The notes: generated by a model from the letters alone, not told the origin. Positions 9,185 to 17,828 are shown, counted from the first letter of the stretch. The stretch is DNA of 64,000 nucleotides from Latilactobacillus fragifolii (GCF_905332535.1 NZ_CAJOCF010000005.1:59938-123937); one strand, 5' to 3'. Numbers and translations are program-made.

Positions 9185-11797
9185 ATGTTTGGCAATTGGA
9201 GAGAGAGCAAAGTGCAGTTGGGCGGATTTATTATAATGATCTGTTTAATTCCCATTTTATTATTATTAATTATATTTAATTTTATTAAGTACGAACAGAC
9301 AACTAATATTAAACATATGAAAGTTGCAATTGTAAATCAAGATCAAGCCGCAACATTTCAAGGGAAAAAAGTGGCAGTTGGTCAACAGGTATTAAAAACG
9401 TTGCGCAATGACCCCCAAGTCGATTGGCAATTTGTTAGTGCTAAGGATGCCAAAGCAAACTTAGCGAGCGGCCGATATGCGATGCAAGTCGTCTTACCGA
9501 AAGACTTTTCGAAAAATGCGACAACTGCGTTAGATAAGTCACCTAAGGTTAGCTTGTTGAAAGTGGAAACATCTCAGAAAAATAACTACATGGCTGGCAT
9601 GATTACCACCCAAGTTGTGAACCAGATGAAAGGCAGTGTCGTCCAAAAAATTCAAGAAGCTTATAATCAAGCCTTGTTGGGGGCGATCGGTACATTAGGC
9701 AGTGGTGTACAGGACGCGAGCAACGGTGTTAAAAAATTAAACGCAGCCGCCGGTCAATTATCAAATGGTAGCCAACAAATCTATGATAATCTGAATGTGT
9801 TGCATAGCGGGACACAACAATTGGCAGCTGGTAGTGCGCCTTTGGCAAGTGGAGTGCAGCAATTAACAACCGGTTCAAGTCAGCTTGCAACTGGGCTTGT
9901 TGATTATACAAAGGGGGCAGAACAACTTAACACAGGCCTCAATCAATTAGTAGCGAATAATCAAACCATTCTAGCCGGTGGGCAACAAATTAGTGGTGGT
10001 GTCACTCAATTGACGGACGGCACACAGCAGTTGAGTGAGAAGTTAACGGCAGCCGCCGATGAAATTGAAGCGAGTCTTGACGGGAATCAGGAGCAATTGA
10101 CGCGATTAAAGACGGGCTTAAAGGATTTAAATACTGGTATTCAAGCACTAGATCAAAAAGTGAACCATTCTAATAACGATAATTCGGCAATCATCAAGGC
10201 GGACTTATTGAAGATTGCCGATCATGCTAACAATACCGGGACGCTTTTACAAGATAGCGGTGCTAATTTAAGTCAGATTAACGATAAAGTTTACAATACC
10301 GCTAAGCCGGATAGTGTAGCAAACAGTTTACAAGATGCGGGAAAGCAATTGCAATCATTACAAGATTTAGTCCTTCACAATAATAAGTTGGCAATATTTT
10401 TAATCCAGAATCCAACCGTTTTAAAATCGTTACTCGCCATTGGGGATGCAGCTAAGGCGGACTTAGTCAATGCGGGGAGTCAACTGCAATCTTCCGGGGC
10501 GAATATGAAAGCCATTCAAGCCAACTTAGGCACAATGGGGAACGATATGCGCGATACCGGCGTTCAATTGCGGGCCGTTTCAGATGAATTGGCAAAGACG
10601 GCTGATAATATGGCCCAATTAAAAGCAGGGATTGCCAAGATGGCAAGTCAAGAGCAAGCGCCATTAGCGTTAAATGGCGCTGCTCAAGCCATTGACACAT
10701 TGACAGCGGGGTTAGCCAAAGTCGATACTGGTCTGAAACAAAAAGGAAACCCAAGCAATCCTAATACTTTAGGTGCTATTCAGGCCGCAGATACCATTCA
10801 TGATGGGTTAGTACAGATTCAAGCTGGATTAAAAGGCCAAAACGGTCAGCTTGGTTTAATGCCAGGGTTAACTACCTATCTCAACGGTGTTTCAACTGCG
10901 ACTGCGGGGAGTAATCAATTAGTTGCAAATAACAATAAGCTTCATGCCGGTGGACAACAGCTAACGAGCGGTTTACAAGCATTAAATCAAAAAGTACCAA
11001 CCCTTGTTTCGGGGATCACACAATTAAACGATGGTTCAGGTTTATTGGTTGATGGTGCTGGTCAATTAACAACGGGTTTAGGCCAAGCTGGTGCCGGGAT
11101 TAACTTGTTAAATATTAAGTTGAGCGATGGTAGTAAGCAAGTTGCCCACCTTTCAACGGGTTCAGCAAATGTCGAACATTTCGTACAACCTGTTAAAGAT
11201 CAATTATTATCAGATACAAATCATGGCGCATTAATTAACACCTTTGCACCACTGGTATTAACGCTTGTCTTCTTCGTCGGGGCAATGTTAACGCAATTAA
11301 CACTTTATCGCTACGGTGAAACATTAGCAGACAGGGGACTTAAACAACGGATGCTAGTCGTTGCCGGAGTAGTGATTGCCCAAGCAATATTAATTGATAG
11401 CTTTGCAACCATCTTTGGGTTGATAATTGCCCAACCGGTTGCCTTCTTTGGCTTAAGCATCATGACGAGTGCGGTCTTTACGCTTGCGTGTTTAGCATTG
11501 GATAAGCGCTTTGGAACGATGGGGATTTTAATCGCCTTCGGGTTATTGTTCTTACAACTCATCATCACAGGCGGACTCTTCCCGAACGACATGTTATCAG
11601 GCTTCTATCAAGGAGTAGCACACTTTTTACCAGGAACCTACACGATTAGTGGGTTTGAACAAGCTGTTAATGGTAACAATGCCCAATTCGGATTAGTCTT
11701 AATCATTTTATTTGTCTTTTGTGCAGTCTTCTTCGCCGGGTTATTCGGTGGTCAGTTGAAACAAAAGTTAACGCAAACCCCAAATAGTCAAGCTTAA
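9185..11797 (+). CDS. YhgE/Pip-family membrane protein (ABC-2 type permease-like)
   Basis: 870 residues. One N-terminal membrane helix (about 13-33) is followed by a very long extracellular segment rich in heptad-like repeats of the form L-x-x-G-x-x-Q-L-x-x-G, and by about five membrane helices from about 690 to the end. This is the layout of the YhgE/phage-infection-protein (Pip) family; lactococcal Pip serves as a phage receptor, and other members are proposed to export compounds or to accompany type VII secretion. Start ATG 9185 has AAAAAGGAG about 8 bases away. The MarR gene 48 bases downstream suggests control by a small-molecule signal. Confidence 0.87.
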   Translation: MFGNWRESKVQLGGFIIMICLIPILLLLIIFNFIKYEQTTNIKHMKVAIVNQDQAATFQGKKVAVGQQVLKTLRNDPQVDWQFVSAKDAKANLASGRYAMQVVLPKDFSKNATTALDKSPKVSLLKVETSQKNNYMAGMITTQVVNQMKGSVVQKIQEAYNQALLGAIGTLGSGVQDASNGVKKLNAAAGQLSNGSQQIYDNLNVLHSGTQQLAAGSAPLASGVQQLTTGSSQLATGLVDYTKGAEQLNTGLNQLVANNQTILAGGQQISGGVTQLTDGTQQLSEKLTAAADEIEASLDGNQEQLTRLKTGLKDLNTGIQALDQKVNHSNNDNSAIIKADLLKIADHANNTGTLLQDSGANLSQINDKVYNTAKPDSVANSLQDAGKQLQSLQDLVLHNNKLAIFLIQNPTVLKSLLAIGDAAKADLVNAGSQLQSSGANMKAIQANLGTMGNDMRDTGVQLRAVSDELAKTADNMAQLKAGIAKMASQEQAPLALNGAAQAIDTLTAGLAKVDTGLKQKGNPSNPNTLGAIQAADTIHDGLVQIQAGLKGQNGQLGLMPGLTTYLNGVSTATAGSNQLVANNNKLHAGGQQLTSGLQALNQKVPTLVSGITQLNDGSGLLVDGAGQLTTGLGQAGAGINLLNIKLSDGSKQVAHLSTGSANVEHFVQPVKDQLLSDTNHGALINTFAPLVLTLVFFVGAMLTQLTLYRYGETLADRGLKQRMLVVAGVVIAQAILIDSFATIFGLIIAQPVAFFGLSIMTSAVFTLACLALDKRFGTMGILIAFGLLFLQLIITGGLFPNDMLSGFYQGVAHFLPGTYTISGFEQAVNGNNAQFGLVLIILFVFCAVFFAGLFGGQLKQKLTQTPNSQA

Positions 11798-11845
11798 GAA
11801 TTTGTGGTACAGTTAAGGAAAGCAAATAAAAAGGTGGGAAATATT

Positions 11846-12289
11846 GTGGAAGATAGTCAATTGTTGGATGAATATGTTGAACTTTACATGTCGGCGATTA
11901 AATATGTCGAAGACTTGGTTTCTGAACCAACGCAAGCTTACCAATTGTCTTTTGAACAATATCTGATTATGAAAGAAATTGCTGATGATAATTCAGTGAG
12001 TCTAATTGATATTGCCAAAAAACGTGGCGTAACACGCGGTGCAATTTCTCGACAAATTCGTGTTTTACTTAAATTAGACTATATTACCCAAGAAATTGAT
12101 CCCAACGATCGCCGCCGTTTAATTTTAAATTTAACGCCAGCTGGTGCAAAAACAGTTGCCGAATTAAATCCGAAGATTCATAATCGTTTTGCATCATGGA
12201 TTGAGACGTTTGGTAAAGAAAATGCCAAGCAAATGCTTAACTTAATGAATGAATTTAGACATAAGATTATGGTAAAAGATAATCAATAA
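11846..12289 (+). CDS. MarR-family transcriptional regulator
   Basis: 147-residue winged-helix regulator. The helix-turn-helix is VSLIDIAKKRGVTRGAISRQ, and the wing is DPNDRRRLILNLTPAG. GTG at 11846 is preferred because AAGGTGGG (11831-11838) sits about 8 bases upstream and the resulting length is normal for MarR; an in-frame GTG at 11804 has no ribosome site. It is cotranscribed with the YhgE/Pip gene and probably controls its own operon. Confidence 0.9.
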   Translation: MEDSQLLDEYVELYMSAIKYVEDLVSEPTQAYQLSFEQYLIMKEIADDNSVSLIDIAKKRGVTRGAISRQIRVLLKLDYITQEIDPNDRRRLILNLTPAGAKTVAELNPKIHNRFASWIETFGKENAKQMLNLMNEFRHKIMVKDNQ

Positions 12290-12302
12290 TATGGACAAAA
12301 GA

Positions 12303-12332
12303 GCACTGACATTCAGATGTCAGTGCTTTTTT
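12303..12332 (+). terminator. Terminator after marR
   Basis: GCACTGACAT (12303-12312) pairs with ATGTCAGTGC (12317-12326), 4-base loop, six T. Confidence 0.93.
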
Positions 12333-12348
12333 ATCCGTTGTTAAAAGG

Positions 12349-12378
12349 TTGGTTTTTACAAGCAGATATGAGTATAAT
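12349..12378 (+). promoter_or_regulatory. Promoter of ispE
   Basis: TTGGTT (12349-12354), 18-base spacer, TATAAT (12373-12378), about 35 bases before the ispE start. Confidence 0.6.
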
Positions 12379-12412
12379 GAAACAATTAAATGCTAGGTAA
12401 AAGGTGAATGTG

Positions 12413-13270
12413 ATGCAACGAATTGAAAAAGCACCTGCTAAAATCAATCTCAGTTTAGACGCGCTCTTTTTGCATGACGATGGGGAACCTGAGTGGCAGA
12501 TGGTGATGACGTCGATTGACTTGGCGGATTATGTTCAGATAACATTACGTGATAACCCCGCAATTGAGGTCCGCACATCAAGTGGTTTTTTACCAGAAGA
12601 TCAGCGTAACCTGGCCTACAAAGCAGCTCATTTATTACAACAGACGTATCAGATACCAACGGGGGCCTTGATTGAAATTGATAAGCATATTCCTGTTGCG
12701 GCTGGCTTGGGTGGCGGCAGTTCGGATGCGGCCGCTGTTTTACGGGGCTTAAACGAACTATGGCAACTCAATTTAACGCGCGCGCAATTAGCACGATTCG
12801 GACTGCAAATTGATTCGGATGTGCCATATTGCGTATATGGAGAAACCGCCCTTGTCACTGGCAAAGGCGATCAGATTAAACCACTCGGCGCATTACCGAA
12901 TTTTTGGGTGGTTGTCGTGAAACCAGAAGTCAGTGTTTCAACGCCGCGGATTATTCGGGCATTGGATTGCGACCAGATTCAACAGCATCCCGACACTGAA
13001 GCATTGGTTGCAGCCGTTAAAGCTGGTGATTTGAATGCCATGACGCGCAATATGGGGAATGTTTTGACGCCAATTACGACGGAACGTTATCCAGTTATCA
13101 ACCAATTAAGTGAGCGGTTATTGCAATTTGGGGCGGCTGTTGCCCAGATGAGTGGTAGTGGGCCAACTGTGTTTGGTATCTGCCGTCAGTATTCACGGGC
13201 CCAACGAATTTATAATAGTATGTCCGGATTTTGTACTGAGGTATATTTAGTTAAACCATTAAAACGTTAA
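12413..13270 (+). CDS. ispE: 4-diphosphocytidyl-2-C-methyl-D-erythritol kinase family (IspE)
   Basis: 285-residue GHMP kinase. 'KAPAKINLSLDA' at the N-terminus and the phosphate loop PVAAGLGGGSSDAAA at about 93-107 are diagnostic, with 'MSGSGPTVFG' near the C-terminus. In the MEP isoprenoid pathway it phosphorylates CDP-methylerythritol. Many lactobacilli make isoprenoids by mevalonate and keep ispE as an orphan in this purR neighbourhood, so the true substrate may differ; no other MEP gene is in the window. Start ATG 12413 has AAAAGGTG 6 bases upstream. Confidence 0.9.
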   Translation: MQRIEKAPAKINLSLDALFLHDDGEPEWQMVMTSIDLADYVQITLRDNPAIEVRTSSGFLPEDQRNLAYKAAHLLQQTYQIPTGALIEIDKHIPVAAGLGGGSSDAAAVLRGLNELWQLNLTRAQLARFGLQIDSDVPYCVYGETALVTGKGDQIKPLGALPNFWVVVVKPEVSVSTPRIIRALDCDQIQQHPDTEALVAAVKAGDLNAMTRNMGNVLTPITTERYPVINQLSERLLQFGAAVAQMSGSGPTVFGICRQYSRAQRIYNSMSGFCTEVYLVKPLKR

Positions 13271-13272
13271 TA

Positions 13273-13305
13273 AAACGCCGACAATCAAATGATTGAGGCG
13301 TTTTT
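13273..13305 (+). terminator. Terminator after ispE
   Basis: AAACGCC/GGCGTTT stem with an inner CAATCA/TGATTG stem, then five T. Confidence 0.85.
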
Positions 13306-13334
13306 ACTTGGCGTAAAAATTGGTTTAACGGGAT

Positions 13335-13427
13335 AAAAGCGAACAATGGCGCTCTTTTTTGAAAAAAGACTAGGATTTAACCGAAGATTTCTATATAATT
13401 GGCTGGTAGGCAGTTTTTTTCGGAAAT
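13335..13427 (+). promoter_or_regulatory. purR promoter region with PurBox-like sites
   Basis: AAAAGCGAACAAT (13335-13347) differs by one base from the PurBox AWWWCCGAACWWT. TTAACCGAAGATT (13377-13389) has two mismatches, and an inverted copy TTTTTTCGGAAAT lies at 13415-13427 with two. A TATAAT at 13394-13399 has no good -35, which is a feature of PurR-activated promoters. PurR autoregulation is inferred. Confidence 0.5.
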
Positions 13428-13460
13428 AATAGTAAAGTAAACTATGGAGGAGTATTCAAC

Positions 13461-14297
13461 ATGAAAGTTAGAAGAAGTGATCGATTAATCGATATGACAC
13501 GCTATTTATTAGAAAGACCACATACGTTGATTCCATTAACCTTCTTTTCAAACCGTTACGAATCAGCTAAGTCATCAATCAGTGAAGATTTATCGATTGT
13601 GAAGCGGACCTTTTTTAACCGGGGGACGGGGATTTTAGAAACGGTTCCGGGTGCAGCTGGTGGGGTGCGCTACATGCCAATGATTAAACAAGATGAAGCA
13701 GAAGCTTTTATCGCTGAGATGGCTCAACGGCTTTCAGAAAATGATCGCTTATTACCTGGTGGTTACGTTTATTTATCAGACTTACTGGGACGGCCAGAGG
13801 TATTACGGCAAGTAGGGCGGTTAATTGCCAATCAATATGTGGGAAAAGAAGTAACGGCTGTTATGACGGTTGCCACGAAGGGCATTCCGATTGCCCAGAG
13901 CGTTGCGATGTATTTAAATGTGCCATTTGTCATTGTGCGCCGTGATTCAAAAATTACCGAAGGTTCAACGGTTAGTGTGAACTATGTTTCTGGTTCATCA
14001 GCGCGTATCGAAAAGATGGAACTTTCAAAGCGTAGCTTACCTGAAAATTCCAAAGTCTTAATTGTTGATGACTTCATGAAAGGTGGCGGCACAGTCAACG
14101 GGATGAAGAGCTTGATTGAGGAATTTGATTCTGAAATGGTTGGCATTTCGGTCTTTGCTGAATCTGATTTTGAAGGGAATCGGATGGTTGATGATTACAC
14201 TTCAATTTTGAAGGTCGATAAAGTTGATATTGAAAATAAAACGTTAAGTGTCAGTTACGGTAATTACTTAACAAAAAATGCAGATCGCTTAGCTTAA
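13461..14297 (+). CDS. purR: Purine operon regulator PurR
   Basis: 278 residues: N-terminal winged helix (about 1-75, starting MKVRRSDRLIDMTRYLLERP) and a phosphoribosyltransferase-like domain with the PRPP loop VLIVDDFMKGGGT at about 199-211. It binds PurBoxes and senses PRPP. In Bacillus it is a repressor of purine synthesis genes, in Lactococcus an activator. A TGGAGGAG ribosome site precedes it. Monocistronic with a terminator downstream. Confidence 0.96.
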   Translation: MKVRRSDRLIDMTRYLLERPHTLIPLTFFSNRYESAKSSISEDLSIVKRTFFNRGTGILETVPGAAGGVRYMPMIKQDEAEAFIAEMAQRLSENDRLLPGGYVYLSDLLGRPEVLRQVGRLIANQYVGKEVTAVMTVATKGIPIAQSVAMYLNVPFVIVRRDSKITEGSTVSVNYVSGSSARIEKMELSKRSLPENSKVLIVDDFMKGGGTVNGMKSLIEEFDSEMVGISVFAESDFEGNRMVDDYTSILKVDKVDIENKTLSVSYGNYLTKNADRLA

Positions 14298-14309
14298 AGG
14301 ACTTACTAG

Positions 14310-14343
14310 CACCCGGACCGGTTAATGGTTCGGGTGTTTTTTT
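14310..14343 (+). terminator. Terminator after purR
   Basis: CACCCGGACC (14310-14319) pairs with GGTTCGGGTG (14327-14336) with one G-T, followed by seven T. Confidence 0.9.
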
Positions 14344-14359
14344 AATTTGCGGCGCTTTT

Positions 14360-14381
14360 GGACAGTTTCCAAGCTTTGTCC
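14360..14381 (+). promoter_or_regulatory. DhaS-type operator upstream of dhaK
   Basis: GGACA-N12-TGTCC inverted repeat, 22 bases. Arm sequence and spacing equal those of the lactococcal DhaS site (GGACACAT-N6-ATTTGTCC). It lies immediately before a -35-like TTGCAT, a position suited to an activator. The cognate DhaS-like regulator is encoded downstream at 16436-17011. Confidence 0.72.
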
Positions 14382-14382
14382 G

Positions 14383-14412
14383 TTGCATAAATGATAGCGT
14401 TAACATAGACTG
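14383..14412 (+). promoter_or_regulatory. Promoter of dhaKLM
   Basis: TTGCAT (14383-14388), 18-base spacer, TAGACT (14407-14412). The -10 is poor, fitting dependence on an activator. Confidence 0.5.
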
Positions 14413-14437
14413 TAACTATATTCAAGAGGAGGTTACT

Positions 14438-15433
14438 ATGAAAAAGATAATGAATGATCCAAGCCAAATTGTAACGGAGATGGTTCAAGGTTTAGTGCGG
14501 AGTTATCCAGACCAACTCAAACAAATTCCAGGGACCGAAGCAGTGCTGAAAATTGCTGATCTAAACCATCGGCCCCAAGTCGGGATTGTCAGTGGAGGCG
14601 GTAGTGGTCATGAACCAACGCACGCTGGTTTTGTCGGTGATGGCATGTTGACGGCTGCTGTGTGCGGACAAGTCTTTACCTCACCAACTCCCGATCAAAT
14701 TTATGCAGCGATTAAAGCCGCTGATGCCGGCCGCGGGGTATTCTTAGTGATTAAGAATTATTCCGGGGATGTCATGAATTTCGAAATGGCTAAGGATATG
14801 GCGGCGATGGACGATATTGATGTCCGCTCAATCGTTGTTGATGACGACATTGCTGTTGAAAATAGTACGTATACGCAAGGTCGTCGCGGGGTTGCAGGCA
14901 CCATTTTTGTTCACAAGATTCTGGGCGCCTATGCGCGGCAAGGCGCTGGTATCGAAGCCATTGAAGAATTAGCGCACCAAATTACACCGAATATCAAGAC
15001 AATCGGAGTCGCATTGTCAGGAGCAACTGTTCCTGAAGTCGGGCAACCTGGCTTTGAATTAGCCGCCGACGAAATCGAATATGGTGTAGGAATACACGGT
15101 GAACCCGGCTATCGACGGGAAAAACGCCAAGATTCGAAACACTTAGCAACTGAACTGGTAGGTAAGTTAAAAGAAGCCCACCACATGACGGCTGGCGAGC
15201 ATTTCGCGGTAATGGTCAACGGCTTAGGTGCAACACCACTGATGGAACAATATGTCTTTATGAATGATGTCTTGGACCTCTTAGCTGCTGAAAATGTTGA
15301 AGTCGACTTCACAAAAGTCGGTAATTATATGACTGCTTTAGATATGGCTGGTGTGTCATTAACGATAATGAAATTAATTGAACCTGGTTGGGTTGCTAAA
15401 TTAGATGAACCAGTCACAACGATTGGTTGGTAA
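14438..15433 (+). CDS. dhaK: Dihydroxyacetone kinase subunit DhaK
   Basis: 331-residue dihydroxyacetone-binding subunit of the PTS-dependent kinase. VSGGGSGHEPTHAGFVGDGM near residue 50 contacts substrate, and His220 in VGIHGEPG is the residue expected to hold the substrate as a hemiaminal. With DhaL and DhaM it forms dihydroxyacetone phosphate using phosphoenolpyruvate through the PTS. AGAGGAGG lies about 7 bases upstream. The His is present, which argues for a catalytic DhaK rather than the coactivator DhaQ. Confidence 0.96.
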   Translation: MKKIMNDPSQIVTEMVQGLVRSYPDQLKQIPGTEAVLKIADLNHRPQVGIVSGGGSGHEPTHAGFVGDGMLTAAVCGQVFTSPTPDQIYAAIKAADAGRGVFLVIKNYSGDVMNFEMAKDMAAMDDIDVRSIVVDDDIAVENSTYTQGRRGVAGTIFVHKILGAYARQGAGIEAIEELAHQITPNIKTIGVALSGATVPEVGQPGFELAADEIEYGVGIHGEPGYRREKRQDSKHLATELVGKLKEAHHMTAGEHFAVMVNGLGATPLMEQYVFMNDVLDLLAAENVEVDFTKVGNYMTALDMAGVSLTIMKLIEPGWVAKLDEPVTTIGW

Positions 15434-15445
15434 AGGAGGTATATA

Positions 15446-16030
15446 ATGTTAACGGCTGAAAATACATTGAAATGGCTTGAATTATTTGATGCCAAAATTC
15501 AAGCTGAAAAAGATTATTTAAGTGAACTTGATACACCGATTGGTGATGGGGACCATGGTAATAACATGTCGCGTGGCTTATTAGCTGTGCATGACGCATT
15601 AACCAAGCAACAGCCAACCGATGTCCAAGGTATTTTAAAAACGACAGCGCTGATGCTCATCAGTAAAGTAGGTGGCGCTTCTGGGCCGCTTTATGGGACG
15701 GCCTTTTTAGAAATGGCTAAACTAAGCAGTACGACGCTTGAAGTTGGGCCATTACTGGCAGCCGGTTTAGAAGGCATTCAAAAACGGGGGCATGCCCAAG
15801 TGGGTGAAAAGACCTTGATTGATGTTTGGGCACCGGTTGTCAAAGCAATTGAAGCGGGCCTCTTAGAGGTGTCTGTGATTGAAGCGGCTGTTGAATCGAC
15901 TAAGGATATGCAAGCAACGAAAGGGCGGGCTTCTTATGTTGGAGAACGTTCAATCGGGCATATTGATCCTGGGGCAGCTTCCAGTGGCTACCTATTTACC
16001 ACAATGTTAATGGCGAAGGTACTATCATGA
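15446..16030 (+). CDS. dhaL: Dihydroxyacetone kinase subunit DhaL
   Basis: 194-residue ADP-binding subunit. The acidic metal-binding motif is IGDGDHGNNM, with Asp29, Asp34 and Asp36 coordinating Mg2+ under the bound ADP. SGPLYGTAF and the C-terminal GRASYVGERSIGHIDPGA are typical. ADP stays bound as cofactor and is rephosphorylated by DhaM. An AAAGGAGG site precedes it, 12 bases after dhaK, and its stop overlaps dhaM. Confidence 0.96.
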   Translation: MLTAENTLKWLELFDAKIQAEKDYLSELDTPIGDGDHGNNMSRGLLAVHDALTKQQPTDVQGILKTTALMLISKVGGASGPLYGTAFLEMAKLSSTTLEVGPLLAAGLEGIQKRGHAQVGEKTLIDVWAPVVKAIEAGLLEVSVIEAAVESTKDMQATKGRASYVGERSIGHIDPGAASSGYLFTTMLMAKVLS

Positions 16031-16398
16031 GTGAATATGGTGTAGTGATTGTGTCGCACGTGCCAGAAATTGCCCTTGGCGTTGCGCGTTTAATTAAAGA
16101 AGTTGCCGCCGATATTTCAGTAACGACGGCTGGTGGCACGGACGAAGGTCGTATTGGGACGAGCGCGATGAAGATTCAAAGTGCTTTTGAAACTAATGCC
16201 GGGCAAGAATTATTAGCTTTCTACGACTTAGGCAGCGCTAAGATGAACCTCGAAGTGGCTCAGGAACTAACGGATAAGACAGTGCATCTATATGATGTCG
16301 CGTTAATTGAAGGGGGCTACACAGCTGCCGCGTTGTTGCAAGCGGGGACGGATTTAGCCGCCATTGAAACGCAATTGGCGCCATTGAAAATTAAATAA
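16027..16398 (+). CDS. dhaM: PTS-dependent dihydroxyacetone kinase phosphotransferase subunit DhaM
   Basis: 123-residue single-domain EIIA(mannose)-like protein. His11 in VIVSHVPEIA is the phosphorylated residue, receiving phosphate from HPr and passing it to DhaL-bound ADP. AGGTDEGRIGTS matches the family pattern. Unlike E. coli DhaM it has no fused HPr or EI domains, as usual in Firmicutes. Its ATG overlaps the dhaL stop (ATGA). Confidence 0.95.
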   Translation: MSEYGVVIVSHVPEIALGVARLIKEVAADISVTTAGGTDEGRIGTSAMKIQSAFETNAGQELLAFYDLGSAKMNLEVAQELTDKTVHLYDVALIEGGYTAAALLQAGTDLAAIETQLAPLKIK

Positions 16399-16404
16399 GC
16401 ACGC

Positions 16405-16433
16405 AAAAAGAGACCCTGTTAAGGGTCTTTTTT
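16405..16433. terminator. Bidirectional terminator between dhaM and dhaS
   Basis: AAAAAGAGACCC and GGGTCTTTTTT form a stem with A-run on one side and T-run on the other, serving both converging genes. Confidence 0.85.
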
Positions 16434-16435
16434 AA

Positions 16436-17011
16436 TTACCGTTGTTCATATAAATGCCCTGTCCGTAGTAACAGGCCGTTGATGGTGTCTGTTAGCGTCA
16501 TTTTTAGAGCAGTGACTACTTTTGAAACGGGTTGAGGATGGCGACAGCGGAGCCAATCAGCGGTGTAAGCAACTAATGCATTGGAAAGAAAACTGAGTAA
16601 AAAGGCTTGATAGTCGGTGGACAATGTAATATGGTGCGCGCTAGCGAGATCTTGAATAATCCGATTGATAAGTTGATGGACGTGGTGAATAAAATGACGT
16701 TCGAAGGCGTTTTGCCCTTCAATCGATAAAGCGTTTTGATAGAAGGCACGGTTGGTGTTAAAGTAGTTGAACAGTTGTGTCAATACTTGTGTCCAATGAA
16801 TATAACTGAGATGCTCGTCGATGTAGCCGCCGATTTCTTGATCGTAAAGCCAATCTAATAACGCATATTTATCGGGGAAATAGTCGTAAAAAGTTTGGCG
16901 CCGGATACCAGCTTTATTCATGATGGTGGTGACGCTAATTTTATTAAAGGGTTGTTCAATCATTAATTGTTTAAAAGCCGTCGCAATTATTTGTTGGGTG
17001 GTCTGAGTCAT
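16436..17011 (-). CDS. dhaS: TetR-family regulator, DhaS type
   Basis: 191 residues. The N-terminal helix-turn-helix ends ...AGIRRQTFYDYFPDKYALLDW, matching the DhaS/YxbF-like TetR subgroup. In Lactococcus, DhaS activates dhaKLM together with the DhaK paralogue DhaQ when dihydroxyacetone is bound. Here the gene converges on dhaKLM and a DhaS-type operator precedes dhaK. No dhaQ is in this window, so the coactivator is elsewhere or absent. AAGGAG lies about 9 bases before the start. Confidence 0.88.
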   Translation of the reverse strand: MTQTTQQIIATAFKQLMIEQPFNKISVTTIMNKAGIRRQTFYDYFPDKYALLDWLYDQEIGGYIDEHLSYIHWTQVLTQLFNYFNTNRAFYQNALSIEGQNAFERHFIHHVHQLINRIIQDLASAHHITLSTDYQAFLLSFLSNALVAYTADWLRCRHPQPVSKVVTALKMTLTDTINGLLLRTGHLYEQR

Positions 17012-17046
17012 CAGGGCATCTCCTTGTAGCTAGTAGGATTAAGAAA

Positions 17047-17082
17047 AAAAGTCGCCATTCAAGCTAGTGAATGACGACTTTT
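17047..17082 (-). terminator. Terminator of the broken L,D-transpeptidase gene
   Basis: AAAAGTCGCCATTC and GAATGACGACTTTT pair along 14 positions with one mismatch; the minus-strand transcript ends in a T-run. The hairpin includes the ancestral stop codon at 17064-17066. Confidence 0.75.
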
Positions 17083-17695
17083 GTATTGTATGGAATCGCG
17101 GTGTAGAACCATTGGGCATCGGCTACTGATAAACGAATGCAACCGTGTGAATTAGCTTTTTGGCCCAATTGTTCAGCTTCTTCTGGGATGAAATGCCCAG
17201 CTTTATCTGTGGGCACACTGTGAAAGAGATAAATACCATGGTCTAGGAAAGACCGCTAGTATTTAGCGCCTTCCTCGGAATTTGTATTGAAAAATGAGCC
17301 GCCATGTTCGGCTTCTATATAGAATGTCCCGGTTGGGGTGGGGGACTTAGGTGAACCAGTTGAAGCGTACATTGTGTACAAAAAATCATTGCCGTTTTTA
17401 AGGTAAACCGTTGGCGTGCAATTGAAACATCAATCCATAAATCGGGTTGCTCCGCTAAATTAGGATATGGTTTGTTTTCAGAAGGTGCCCGCCAGTCAAT
17501 TGGTGCCGATTGGACCGCTTTTTTGGATTTTATTGATGGTTGCCGCGCGTGGGATTGTGGTTTGGTAGAAGACGTGACTGTAACTTGGTGTGTTTGGTGT
17601 CGGGATATGGTCGACCAATACCCGCCAATGAGCAAGGCCAAGGCAACAATAATGCTGCCGAGCATTAATCGAGTGTTGTTGGTCAGCTTTGACAT
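17064..17695 (-). pseudogene. L,D-transpeptidase (YkuD family), frameshifted and with an internal stop
   Basis: From ATG 17695 (AAGGAAG site upstream) the product starts MSKLTNNTRL with a membrane anchor (GSIIVALALLIGGYW) and reaches WIDVSIARQR. At about 17409-17412 one base, most simply a G, is missing; shifting frame restores VYLKNGNDFLYTMYASTGSP and PTPTGTFYIEAEHGGSFF. The restored frame then meets TAG at 17256-17258, in a context where Trp is likely, and continues with DHGIYLFHSVPTD and SHGCIRLSVADAQW to its natural stop. The catalytic Cys motif is intact, so decay looks recent. Two lesions make a single sequencing error unlikely. An intact paralogue is at 45691. Confidence 0.88.
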
Positions 17696-17828
17696 ATCCG
17701 ACTTCCTTCCCCAATCAATTACTTCCAGTATACGGGATAAAGCGCTAAACTTCAATGTGGATTAGCTTGCCCTAGCCTTTTATTTAAGCTAAAATAGACC
17801 AGTAATTACGAATGACGAGGAGCTTATG

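Noticed and set aside
17472..17765. 97-codon rightward ORF over the L,D-transpeptidase pseudogene
   Set aside because: Antisense to clear transpeptidase coding sequence; no ribosome site.
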